A stretch of DNA of 27,698 nt, from positions 1 through 27,698 of IMG/VR virus record IMGVR_UViG_3300018420_000080. The stretch is one strand, 5' to 3'. Shown here piece after piece: positions 18,257 through 26,117 of the stretch. The position numbers and the translations under genes are program-made. The notes under the pieces were generated by a model. That model saw only the letters and a program-made list of their open reading frames with translations, did not search any database and was not told the origin of the DNA. The DNA is from a virus. Position 1 is the stretch's first letter. The number at the start of each line of letters is the position of its first letter.

Positions 18257-18269
18257 AAGAGAACCCTAA
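18236..18269 (+). repeat. TTAACC intergenic element, long form
   Basis: The element begins TTAACCTTAA (18236-18245) and ends GAGAACCCTAA (18259-18269). The version at 23109-23131 has the same two halves. The long form differs by 13 extra bases (18246-18258) and by lacking a TT after GAG. It covers the spacer and -10 of the promoter at 18228. Confidence 0.6.
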
Positions 18270-18288
18270 TACACCAGGATACACACCA

Positions 18289-18918
18289 ATGGTCGCCTTT
18301 ATCGAGGAAAGATTCCCCTCAGACATCAGCTATGGTTCAAGCGGCGGTCCGAGCTTCAGTACGACCGTTTATGAAGCCTTGTCTGGTTACGAGCAGCGGA
18401 ACATGAACTGGCAAGATGCTCGCTGCGTCTACGACGTATCGCACGGTATCCGCGACAAGGCGGACATGGAAACCGTTCTCAACTTCTTCTACGCCGTTCG
18501 CGGTAAAGCTATCGGGTTCCGTTATAAGGACTGGGGTGATTACACGCTCTCTCAGGAACTCATCGGCACAGGCGACGGCTCTACCGTTGCTTTTCAGATC
18601 ACAAAGACGTACGCCGCTGGTGTGCAGGAGTACGTGCGGACGATTCGAAAGATCGTCACGCCTGTCGTCGGTCCTCCCGCTATCGTGTTCGAAGTCTACG
18701 TGAACGATGTCCTCCAAGGCAGCGGTTATACAGCGAACTACAACACAGGTGTCATCACGTTCGACGTTGCACCCGCTGCGGCTGCAACGATCAAAGTTAC
18801 GTGCGAGTTCGACGTGCCCGTGCGCTTTGACACAGACGAGATGCAAATCACGGAAGAGGCGTGGGAACTCGAAACATGGGATTCGATCCCTCTCATCGAG
18901 ATTAGGACTACAGCGTAA
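18289..18918 (+). CDS. DUF2460 distal tail protein (GTA g12-like)
   Basis: This encodes 209 aa from ATG 18289, with AGGA at 18276-18279. The whole length follows DUF2460 (TIGR02217): FIEERFPSDISYGSSGGPSF at the N-terminus, SGYEQRNMNWQDARCVYDVS, the FFYAVRGKAIGFRYKDWGDY segment, IGTGDGSTVAFQITKTY, YNTGVITFDVAP, and FDVPVRFDTDEM at the C-terminus. The size is normal for the family. In GTAs and related phages this protein forms the ring that joins the tail tube to the hub. Its stop overlaps the DUF2163 start (TAATG), matching the g12-g13 pairing in GTAs. Confidence 0.92.
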   Translation: MVAFIEERFPSDISYGSSGGPSFSTTVYEALSGYEQRNMNWQDARCVYDVSHGIRDKADMETVLNFFYAVRGKAIGFRYKDWGDYTLSQELIGTGDGSTVAFQITKTYAAGVQEYVRTIRKIVTPVVGPPAIVFEVYVNDVLQGSGYTANYNTGVITFDVAPAAAATIKVTCEFDVPVRFDTDEMQITEEAWELETWDSIPLIEIRTTA

Positions 18919-21077
18919 TGCGCAGTATACCGGCACCACTACAGACGCACATTGACGGCGAAGTCCTGTCGCTGACCCGCTGTATAAAGATCACGCGTAC
19001 CGATGGCGTCGTTCTGCGCCTGACGACACATGACCGTGCCCTTACCGTTAGCGGTGACCTATACCGCGCCGACATTCCTTTCGACGTATCCGCGCTTGAG
19101 AGCACGGATAATCTAGCTGTTGATAACGCAGAGCTGACTATCGGTATCGATGAAATCGATATCAAGACGGTCGATCTTGAATCTGGTCTCTATGACAACG
19201 CCTTGTTCGAGATGTTCCTAGTCAACTGGGATTCTCCGGGCGACGGCATCATCTCCCTCAAGCGCGGGACACTCGGAGATTCTGAGATCGACGAGGGAGT
19301 TTCTGCTCGTATTCAACTTCGCGGCCTGACGCACATTCTACAGCGCCCTCTCGTGGAGCGCTACTCCTTGACGTGTCGCGCCGCTCTCGGTAGCAAGCGA
19401 TGCGGATACGTCAACATGCCGTTGCGTATCCGCCGCGATCTTCAGAAGGTACGGACCTTCGACTGGTTCCTGGAACCATCCGCCAACGTAACGACACCTT
19501 CTCTGACGAACTTGTCATTTGAGAGCGCGCCCACAACTGGGTGGACGGTCCCAAGTGGATCGGTTTGGGCGCAGGCTAGCGCATTCACACCAGCGGACGG
19601 CGCGAACTATGTAGAGGCTGGAGCCGGGTCTTCGGGCCAAGAGCACGTCATCTACATGGACCTGGACACCGTAACTATAGGGATGCCTGACGCTAACGTT
19701 GATACAGGTGACTACAGTTTTGACTTTTCAACGAAGATCGCCGCGACCTCCAGCACGTTCTTAAACGTAGGTAAGGCGTTCATCGAGCAGTACGATGTAA
19801 CTGGAGTCACGTTGAAGCGCGAAGAGACTCCGTGGACGACGCCTCCTCACCAAAGTTGGGAAGGCATTGGCGTAACGTCTTTCATTCTCCCAGGTTGTCG
19901 CACCGTACGCATCGGTCTCGTCGTCAAGATCAACGAGGGGACGGCAGGATTCGTCGCGTTCGATGACTGCGCCACACGCTTCTGGACAAATGTCATCGGA
20001 ACATGGGGCGGAGCTGCTTTCCGAACGGTCAAGATACCGACGTATGCGTCGGATGAACTGCTGCCACTGATCAATGGTTCCTTCGAATCTGACGGTGCTG
20101 TCGGAAACACTAATGCGCAGGACTTCACTGGATGGACGGTGGATTCCCCCACCTCGTACTGGCAGTCGTTGACTTCAGACGGTGCGCTCAACCCCATAAA
20201 CGGAACCGTGTTCCTGGAGGGCGGTGACGACGCGTCTGGTACGCCGAACAAGGTGTATAACATCTACCAGACAATCGTACTCCCAACGGAGGCGACAGCC
20301 GCAAACATCTCGGCGGGGTGGTATTATGCGGAACTGCTGGCAGCCGTCGCGGTCACTGACGGTACAGCCGAACCGCGCATCGTCCTACAATTCCTTGACG
20401 CAGGGAATACGGTGCTGGACACGCAGGATAGCGGGTATATCTCGGGACTATCCACGCACACGTGGTACGCGCGATCAGTGGGTGGGCGCGTGCCTGCGAC
20501 TGCCACCAAAGTTAAAGTCACGCTGTACGCCAAGTCTGGCAACTCCGGCTCCTTAGCTAAAGTAGCCTTCGATGATGTTGGTGTGTACTTCTTCCCCACA
20601 GCCTATGAGCACCCAGAAGACCTCGAAGAGGGCTACCTCGCCAGTTCCCTCCCCACACTGAGCTACACTTCGCTTGATTACACGATTGATGGAGACGCCA
20701 TCGTTCAGGCCAAGGGGTTGAACTTTGGGTACGCAGCGGTGACCTCCCTCGTGTCAAACCGCGCATTCGAAGCAACGGCGATCAACCAGACCCCTGAGGA
20801 GATGTACTCTGGGAAGATCATCTGGCTCAGCGGCAACAATGCTGGGCGTTCTAGCTTCGTACGCGTGTGGGACAACACGAGCAAGGAGATCAAGACGTAC
20901 GACATTCTCCGTGGGGATATCCAGATCGGAGACAAGTTCGTTTACGCCCTAGGATGCGACAAGACTATCGACACATGCGCCGACCGCTTCGGTAACGCGC
21001 ACAACTTCCAAGGCGAGCCGTATCTACCTGGGCCGTCTCGCGTCATCACCTTCCTCACATCGACAGGAACAGAGTAA
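18918..21077 (+). CDS. DUF2163 tail hub protein with two inserted lectin-like modules (GTA g13-like)
   Basis: This encodes 719 aa from ATG 18918, over twice the usual 280-300 aa. Residues 1-170 are the DUF2163 N-terminal domain (TRCIKITRTDGVVLRLTTHDRAL, MFLVNWDSPGDG, SLTCRAALGSKRCGY). The family's C-terminal domain occupies about 600-719 (GKIIWLSGNNAG, LGCDKTIDTCADRFGNAHNF, GEPYLPG). The four Cys expected to bind the hub iron-sulfur cluster are C153, C162, C680 and C687. Between them sit two tandem beta-sandwich modules resembling carbohydrate-binding or galactose-binding folds. One runs from NLSFESAPTTGWTV to VAFDDCATRFW, the other from NGSFESDG...FTGWTV to VAFDDVGVYFF. The hub plugs the tail tube; the modules may add glycan binding at the tip. 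Confidence 0.88.
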   Translation: MRSIPAPLQTHIDGEVLSLTRCIKITRTDGVVLRLTTHDRALTVSGDLYRADIPFDVSALESTDNLAVDNAELTIGIDEIDIKTVDLESGLYDNALFEMFLVNWDSPGDGIISLKRGTLGDSEIDEGVSARIQLRGLTHILQRPLVERYSLTCRAALGSKRCGYVNMPLRIRRDLQKVRTFDWFLEPSANVTTPSLTNLSFESAPTTGWTVPSGSVWAQASAFTPADGANYVEAGAGSSGQEHVIYMDLDTVTIGMPDANVDTGDYSFDFSTKIAATSSTFLNVGKAFIEQYDVTGVTLKREETPWTTPPHQSWEGIGVTSFILPGCRTVRIGLVVKINEGTAGFVAFDDCATRFWTNVIGTWGGAAFRTVKIPTYASDELLPLINGSFESDGAVGNTNAQDFTGWTVDSPTSYWQSLTSDGALNPINGTVFLEGGDDASGTPNKVYNIYQTIVLPTEATAANISAGWYYAELLAAVAVTDGTAEPRIVLQFLDAGNTVLDTQDSGYISGLSTHTWYARSVGGRVPATATKVKVTLYAKSGNSGSLAKVAFDDVGVYFFPTAYEHPEDLEEGYLASSLPTLSYTSLDYTIDGDAIVQAKGLNFGYAAVTSLVSNRAFEATAINQTPEEMYSGKIIWLSGNNAGRSSFVRVWDNTSKEIKTYDILRGDIQIGDKFVYALGCDKTIDTCADRFGNAHNFQGEPYLPGPSRVITFLTSTGTE

Positions 21078-21310
21078 TGCTGGATCAGAAGAGTTTCATA
21101 CTGGGTGTCCTGACTCACGTCCTCGATGACGCAGATATCACCTACAAGCGCGACCGCAACTTCTACAACATCTACTGTAGAGGCGCGGCCCTAGGGTGGA
21201 TCGCCGAGGAAGAGATCAAATGGATTCTCGAAAAGTTCGGCTTCGATAAACTGCGTAACAGCGCGGAAATCGAAGAGGCCGTAGCGACAAGATATAAGGC
21301 AGCGGAGTAA
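21077..21310 (+). CDS. Small conserved-looking protein of unknown function
   Basis: This encodes 77 aa from ATG 21077, sharing a base with the DUF2163 stop (TAATG), so translation is probably coupled. It is charged, mostly helical in appearance, with ALGWIAEEEIKWILEKFGFDKL in the middle; no membrane segment is seen. In GTAs this slot after DUF2163 is filled by an NlpC/P60 peptidase of about 140 aa, but there is no Cys-His catalytic arrangement here. I do not recognise the family. It could be a small tail-tip assembly factor. Confidence 0.7.
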   Translation: MLDQKSFILGVLTHVLDDADITYKRDRNFYNIYCRGAALGWIAEEEIKWILEKFGFDKLRNSAEIEEAVATRYKAAE

Positions 21311-21313
21311 GCC

Positions 21314-22348
21314 ATGGGACAGTCAGTAATTCTATTGATCAACGAGCTGGCTCAGGGTCAGACGCAGGCATTCGTTACGGTCAACGACGGTTTCGCCGCT
21401 ATGGAAGAAGCGGGCAACAAGCGTAAGACGCTCACGTCGTCGGATTTCACAGCGAACGCCTACGTTATGCCTGAGACGGACTTCGTGCGGTTCGCCGAGA
21501 TTCACGTGTCGTCGGCGGCTGCGGACTCGACGATCACGCTGCCTTCATCCGTCAACGGGAACACATCCCAGAGAATCATCGCTGTTTACAACGCTACAGC
21601 ATTCCTCATCACGGTGAATGGGAACATTATTCCTTCGAACTCTGGTCGAATCTTCCAGGTCGCAGGATCGTCGGTTGACGTTATAGGCGAGTCTGGAGTT
21701 GTCACCGGTATTCCCCACACAACGGCCTTCTTCGCCTCGGGGACGCCGACGCACGACACCGAAGTCCTCCGCTACGTGTTTGCGGAGCGCGTCAAGTGGG
21801 ATGTGGATATGGACGGCTCACTCGGCTCCGTCCGAGTCGCACCATCCCCCGGCGCGCGGTTCTATGTCTACAAGAACGGCGCGAAGATTGGCGATGTGAT
21901 TGTCTCCACAGGTGGTCTGGTAACCTTCGACATGACTTCGGCGCAGACGTTCGAAATCGATGACGTACTCACCGTCGAGTATGAAGCGCTCGAAACCGGC
22001 ACAGTGACGTTCAACGCGGTTGCAGACACGAACGACACTATCACTGTTGACAACGGAACGGATACTCCCGTCGTGTTCACCTTCGGCGGCGGCGGCGGGC
22101 AGGTCGCCCCCGGTTCGACTGGTACCGACTCGGCGACGAACCTGAAGGCAGCCATTGAGGCATCAGCCATCGCCTCTACCGTATTCGTCTCGCAATCGAC
22201 CAACGTATTGACCATCGTCAACCTTCTGGTAGCTGGCGGCGGTGCTCTCACAAAGTCGGACGCCGACAACGACTACACCATCGTCGATTTCACACAAGAC
22301 GCCACAGGCGCAGATTACGGTGTTACATTCTACGGGACGCGAATCTAA
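21314..22348 (+). CDS. Fibre-like structural protein (DUF2793-like parts)
   Basis: This encodes 344 aa from ATG 21314, 3 nt after the previous stop, with GGAG at 21304-21307. The N-terminus (GQTQAFVTVNDGFAAMEEAG) and the following hydrophilic beta region resemble the DUF2793-type beginning of phage tail fibres. Residues about 135-228 (FFASGTPTHDTEVLRYVFAE, FYVYKNGAKIGDVIVSTGG, DDVLTVEYEA) resemble the small beta-sandwich repeated in many fibre proteins. The last 110 residues (GTVTFNAVADTNDTITVDNG ... SATNLKAAIEASA) are like the 'gdtvtvng..ytF..taanLaaAI' domain of phage structural proteins. Probably a virion-surface fibre. The stop overlaps the next start (TAATG). Confidence 0.6.
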   Translation: MGQSVILLINELAQGQTQAFVTVNDGFAAMEEAGNKRKTLTSSDFTANAYVMPETDFVRFAEIHVSSAAADSTITLPSSVNGNTSQRIIAVYNATAFLITVNGNIIPSNSGRIFQVAGSSVDVIGESGVVTGIPHTTAFFASGTPTHDTEVLRYVFAERVKWDVDMDGSLGSVRVAPSPGARFYVYKNGAKIGDVIVSTGGLVTFDMTSAQTFEIDDVLTVEYEALETGTVTFNAVADTNDTITVDNGTDTPVVFTFGGGGGQVAPGSTGTDSATNLKAAIEASAIASTVFVSQSTNVLTIVNLLVAGGGALTKSDADNDYTIVDFTQDATGADYGVTFYGTRI

Positions 22349-23112
22349 TGCACCTTTCTGTAACTAAAGATCAGATGTTGACCGTGGTCGATGCCAAGGG
22401 TCGAGCTAAGCAGGTCACGGTGGCCGAGGCGGCTGGGTTCCAGAAGATATTCGACTGGTTCGGAAACATCCGCAGCGTCGAGGTCTCCCGCGATCCCGTC
22501 AAGGAGAAGCTGTCCATGCTGGCCTGCACCAGCGGAGAACCGGTGATCGTCGGGGAGTCCCATACCGTGCTATGCCGCGTCCCTCGGCAAGGCCGGTGGA
22601 AGAGGGTGCCCCTCTCCGAGATCACGGAGCCCGTTCTAGTACAGCTACCCCAGCGGAAAATCTTTGTATCCCCGAAACTATTCGACGTGTTCTCCATCGA
22701 CGATAAGGGTCTCTACCTGGAGCCTACTCAGGCATCTGACATGCTTGACCTGATGCGTAAGGCGTCGTGGTGCGGGTTGACCGTATCGCGGAGAAAGGCC
22801 GAACTACGAATCGACCTGGAGAAGCACCGCCCCTCCTGCTACGCGGCGAAACTCATCAATGGGGGCATGGAATACGACCTGGAAAAGACGCTCGGGGGAC
22901 TCGTGGGCGGTGGTATCGTCAGCCCCAAGAGGCTATTCGACGACGATTATCTCAAGGAAGTCAAGGGCAAAGGTATCCTTATGGAAGGAGCCGCCGTGAT
23001 GAATAGCGCCCCGTTGCTCCCTCCCCGCCCCCTTGCAAAGGAAGGCGACGTTTACCATATCAGGGTGGACGATCCAATGACGCCTGTCGAGACATCTTGG
23101 TGTCACTTTTAA
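22348..23112 (+). CDS. Hint/intein-like domain protein (putative, stand-alone)
   Basis: This encodes 254 aa from ATG 22348, coupled to the previous stop. The N-terminus TVVDAKGRAKQVTVAEA resembles intein block A without the catalytic Cys1. CTSGEPVIVGESHTVLCRV, then GRWKRVPLSEITEPVLVQLP, resembles block B and what follows it. The end GDVYHIRVDDPMTPVETSWCHF resembles blocks F/G, with CHF where an intein has HN plus a nucleophile. The middle includes MLDLMRKASWCGLTVSRRKAELRI and TLGGLVGGGI, reminiscent of homing-endonuclease inserts but lacking the acidic residue. There are no exteins, so splicing is unlikely; an intein-derived or bacterial-intein-like protein is one reading. The gene is certain; the family assignment is tentative. 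Confidence 0.45.
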   Translation: MHLSVTKDQMLTVVDAKGRAKQVTVAEAAGFQKIFDWFGNIRSVEVSRDPVKEKLSMLACTSGEPVIVGESHTVLCRVPRQGRWKRVPLSEITEPVLVQLPQRKIFVSPKLFDVFSIDDKGLYLEPTQASDMLDLMRKASWCGLTVSRRKAELRIDLEKHRPSCYAAKLINGGMEYDLEKTLGGLVGGGIVSPKRLFDDDYLKEVKGKGILMEGAAVMNSAPLLPPRPLAKEGDVYHIRVDDPMTPVETSWCHF

Positions 23113-23134
23113 CCTTAAGAGTTAACCCTAAGAT
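23109..23134 (+). repeat. TTAACC intergenic element, two 13-nt units
   Basis: Two adjacent 13-nt units, TTAACCTTAAGAG (23109-23121) and TTAACCCTAAGAT (23122-23134), differ at three positions. The first overlaps the TAA stop of the Hint-like gene. The spacing equals that of the array at 1195-1233, and the sequence nearly matches the element at 18236. It lies just ahead of the adhesin cluster. No convincing -35/-10 pair accompanies it. Confidence 0.6.
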
Positions 23135-23148
23135 CACTGGAGCCCGAA

Positions 23149-24135
23149 ATGACCGTATACGCCGTAGGCGGAGAAGCTGACTGTTTCTACCCCGTTTCTG
23201 GACAGGACTACGCCTTCGAGACCACGGCGGGACGCTACGTCTCTACGGCTTCTCGCGGTGCGATGAAGGTCACGCAGGCCACCAGCGAGATCGAGCTGGA
23301 CTTCTCCGCGAACATCACTGAAGGGTACATTCACATGTACCTTTACCAGGAGGCGATTGCTGGTGCGGTCGATGACTGGATTCAGATCAAGAAACTCGAC
23401 GGGAGTAACGCCTTCCGCATCGGACTGAACGGTGATGGTACGTGGGACCTCGACAAGTACTCCAGCGCGGCATGGAACAACCTGACCACCTCGGCGGGTT
23501 CGATTATCTCATCTGGCGCTGGTGCCATCGACATCTACATCAAGGTTGACGGCACCGTTGGTGAGTTCACCGTATGGAAGGACGGTTCGCAGGTAGCGAC
23601 GTTCTCCGGTGACACGTCAATCGACAACGCCAGTTTCGGACGCATTCACTGGAAAGGGCAGACCGGGGCCACGAACGAACTGAATGTGTCTCAAGTCATC
23701 GTATCCAGTGAAAGCACCATTGGGTGGGTTTTGGCTACGCTCTACCCTGACGGCAACGGCGCGAACACTGCGTGGACCGGTTCATACACGGACATCGACG
23801 AGTTCCAGCTCAACACGGCGGATTACATCGAAGCCATCGCCACGAATCTCATCGAGACCTCCACGGTCTCTAACATCCACACCAGCTACTCTACGTATAA
23901 CGTAAAGGCGGTGGCAGTGGCCATGCGTGCCTCGAACGACTCTGGGTCGGTGATCAACGATCTTCAAGCCGTCGTCAGAACGTCAAGCATCAACTACACC
24001 TCGCCGAACCTATCGCTGCCGAAGGATGGGGCCGACTACAGCAAGCAGTACATCTGGGAAACAAACCCGAACACTGCTGCGGCATGGAGTCAGGCTGCTG
24101 TCAACGGCGTCGAGGTCGGAGTCAAGTCCGTCTAA
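23149..24135 (+). CDS. Jelly-roll adhesin/fibre protein, paralogue A of 4
   Basis: This encodes 328 aa from ATG 23149, with GGAG at 23139-23142. It is the first of four related genes. The shared layout is an N-terminal (T)(I/V)YAV segment, a beta-rich LamG/concanavalin-like domain containing IDIYIKVDGTVGEFTVWKDG (about 127-146), a bridge QVIVSSESTIGW, then the family signature WTGSYTDIDE (209-218) and a C-terminal beta domain ending WSQAAVNGVEVGVKSV. No enzyme motif or signal peptide is visible. Such proteins in phage tail regions are usually surface-exposed receptor-binding or decoration proteins; that role is inferred from fold pattern and position. Confidence 0.65.
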   Translation: MTVYAVGGEADCFYPVSGQDYAFETTAGRYVSTASRGAMKVTQATSEIELDFSANITEGYIHMYLYQEAIAGAVDDWIQIKKLDGSNAFRIGLNGDGTWDLDKYSSAAWNNLTTSAGSIISSGAGAIDIYIKVDGTVGEFTVWKDGSQVATFSGDTSIDNASFGRIHWKGQTGATNELNVSQVIVSSESTIGWVLATLYPDGNGANTAWTGSYTDIDEFQLNTADYIEAIATNLIETSTVSNIHTSYSTYNVKAVAVAMRASNDSGSVINDLQAVVRTSSINYTSPNLSLPKDGADYSKQYIWETNPNTAAAWSQAAVNGVEVGVKSV

Positions 24136-24150
24136 TGACTGGAGGAGCCT

Positions 24151-25146
24151 ATGGCCATCCTAGCAGTCGTGGACGAGATAGAGTGCTTCACGAATGAATC
24201 GTCGCTGACGACAGTTGGACAGACGACTGTGAAGGACTCCGGCCAGCGGGGCGGATTCAGAACAAATAGCAGTAATCCACTGAACATCGATCTCGCCTCC
24301 GGGGTCGATGAGGTGTGGGTGCGCGTTCTCGTTGGTGCGCTTAGTGCCTCTAGCACGTCGATACCTGTTATATCGTTCGTGAACTCAGGCACCGGTAAGG
24401 ATAACCTACAGCTATTCCACATTGCCACAACATCTCATCCCAACTGGCGTTTCCGTTACAACAGCACGGGAACGACGTATGTCACCTTGGCGGAGATGGA
24501 CCTGACGGAGACAGAATCCGTAACGGAGTTCATCATCTACTGGAAGCGAGGAGCTTCTGGAGTACTGAAGTGTTGGATATCGGGTACGCTCATCGTGTCA
24601 GTCAGCGGTGCGTATAACACCCCCGATACGACGTTTGACCGGATAAAGTTCAGCGGTACGTCTGCATCGACTAGCACGTCTGTCATGTTCATAGCGGGAT
24701 CGGTAATAGTCGCCGATGAGCCTATATTCGATTGTTTCGTTGACCACATAAGTCCAGACGGCTCCGGCACGTATTCGGAATGGACAGGCGCGTATACCGA
24801 CGTGGATGATTCCGCTGAGGCCCCGTTCTGGAATACGTCCACAGACATAAATGTCAACGCGACAGGGCAACGGTTCCTGGCCACCTATGCCAGTATGGAC
24901 GCGCTGGACGCGTCTCGTGAAGTGGCTGCGGTACAACTCGCCGCAAGAGGGATTCTGGAAAGCGGCTCTACGCCGACAGACGTACTGTTCAAGTCCAGAC
25001 TTAGCTCCACAGACTACCTCCTGAATAGCCTTAACTTGTCAACTACGGCCTCAAACGCTCGACAGACGATGAATGCCGACCCAGCAACGAATGCGTGGAC
25101 GGAAAGTAACGTCAACGCGATAGAGTTCGGGGTGGAAACGGCATGA
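24151..25146 (+). CDS. Jelly-roll adhesin/fibre protein, paralogue B of 4
   Basis: This encodes 331 aa from ATG 24151, after a strong GGAGGAG (24141-24147) in a 15-nt gap. The core FIIYWKRGASGVLKCWISGT aligns with the LamG-like core of its neighbours. VIVADEPIFDCF replaces the bridge, and WTGAYTDVDD begins at residue 211. The C-terminus WTESNVNAIEFGVETA is almost the same as in paralogue C. It is more similar to paralogue C than to A or D across the core (KRGASG, GTYNT/GAYNT). Its stop forms an ATGA overlap with the next start. Confidence 0.65.
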   Translation: MAILAVVDEIECFTNESSLTTVGQTTVKDSGQRGGFRTNSSNPLNIDLASGVDEVWVRVLVGALSASSTSIPVISFVNSGTGKDNLQLFHIATTSHPNWRFRYNSTGTTYVTLAEMDLTETESVTEFIIYWKRGASGVLKCWISGTLIVSVSGAYNTPDTTFDRIKFSGTSASTSTSVMFIAGSVIVADEPIFDCFVDHISPDGSGTYSEWTGAYTDVDDSAEAPFWNTSTDINVNATGQRFLATYASMDALDASREVAAVQLAARGILESGSTPTDVLFKSRLSSTDYLLNSLNLSTTASNARQTMNADPATNAWTESNVNAIEFGVETA

Positions 25147-26117
25147 CGATATACGCAGTAGCTAATGAGCAGGACAGCTTCCAACAGTGTCCACACCCTA
25201 ACTTTAACACGAACGCTGTGAGTTCTGCCGACTACAACATCGCCACGAGATTCGGCGGGAACGCACGCGTCCATCTCGGCACGTCGGTCAGTGAATGTTG
25301 GGTGCACTTCAGCCTGTATCGCATCTTTCCCGGTGTTGGAAGCACAACATTTCCATTCTTGACGCTGTACAACTCTTCTACCGGTAAAGACGCGTTCAGA
25401 ATCTATAACACAGCAACGACTGCATATTTTAGCTGTAGGTACAACAGCGCTGGTACGACATACACTACGATTGCGTCTGGTGCATCTAACACCACCAACG
25501 CTGTTATATCTGTCGATCTGTACTTCAAGAGGGGGGCCAGCGGCGCGCTCAAACTATTCGTAGATCGCCAGCTTCGTATCGACACCACGGGGACGTATAA
25601 TACCGTAGACACGACATGGGACTACCTGACTCTGACAGGATTCATTACTACCATGACCTGGGAGTATTCCAACATCATAGTGAGTGATGTTCCGATGTTC
25701 GATTGGGAGTACCAGACGCTTAGACCATCGGCGGCTGGGGCGGTAAGCGGCTGGACAGGGGATTACACAGACTTGCTCGATAACGCGGGAAAGATAGACG
25801 CCACTTCAGCGGTGTTCACGGATACGGCGTCGGATTCTTTCACGATGTCCTACGAGAACATGGTCACGCCGCAAGCAAACCACGACATCAAAGCAGTAGC
25901 CATCGCTGCCTCTGGGTCGATAGACAGCGCTGCGTCCATATCCAACATCGCCCTGTACGCTAGACACGCCTCTACAAACTACACGCTCAACAACATTGGC
26001 GCTTCGGCTGGGAACGGCCCGGTGCGGTATTCTCAAGTTATGGAACTTAACCCGGTAAGTGCTCAGTGGTCAGAATCCGACGTTAACGCGATTGAGTTCG
26101 GAGGCATAACGTCATGA
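25143..26117 (+). CDS. Jelly-roll adhesin/fibre protein, paralogue C of 4
   Basis: This encodes 324 aa from ATG 25143 in an ATGA overlap. It contains VDLYFKRGASGALKLFVDRQ, the bridge NIIVSDVPMFDW and WTGDYTDLLD at residue 204. It ends WSESDVNAIEFGGITS. TGKDAFRIYNTATT parallels TGKDNLQLFHIATT of paralogue B, so B and C probably arose by the more recent duplication. The role is as for the other members: a candidate trimeric or multimeric virion surface protein. No catalytic residues are seen. Confidence 0.65.
   Translation: MTIYAVANEQDSFQQCPHPNFNTNAVSSADYNIATRFGGNARVHLGTSVSECWVHFSLYRIFPGVGSTTFPFLTLYNSSTGKDAFRIYNTATTAYFSCRYNSAGTTYTTIASGASNTTNAVISVDLYFKRGASGALKLFVDRQLRIDTTGTYNTVDTTWDYLTLTGFITTMTWEYSNIIVSDVPMFDWEYQTLRPSAAGAVSGWTGDYTDLLDNAGKIDATSAVFTDTASDSFTMSYENMVTPQANHDIKAVAIAASGSIDSAASISNIALYARHASTNYTLNNIGASAGNGPVRYSQVMELNPVSAQWSESDVNAIEFGGITS

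Noticed and set aside
21077-21310. 77-aa protein as a truncated NlpC/P60 peptidase
   Set aside because: Position fits the GTA order, but it has a single Cys in NIYCRG and no following catalytic His pattern.
22889-22917. LGGLVGGGI as an active LAGLIDADG endonuclease motif
   Set aside because: The metal-binding acidic residue is replaced by Gly and no clear second motif is seen. At most it is a remnant.
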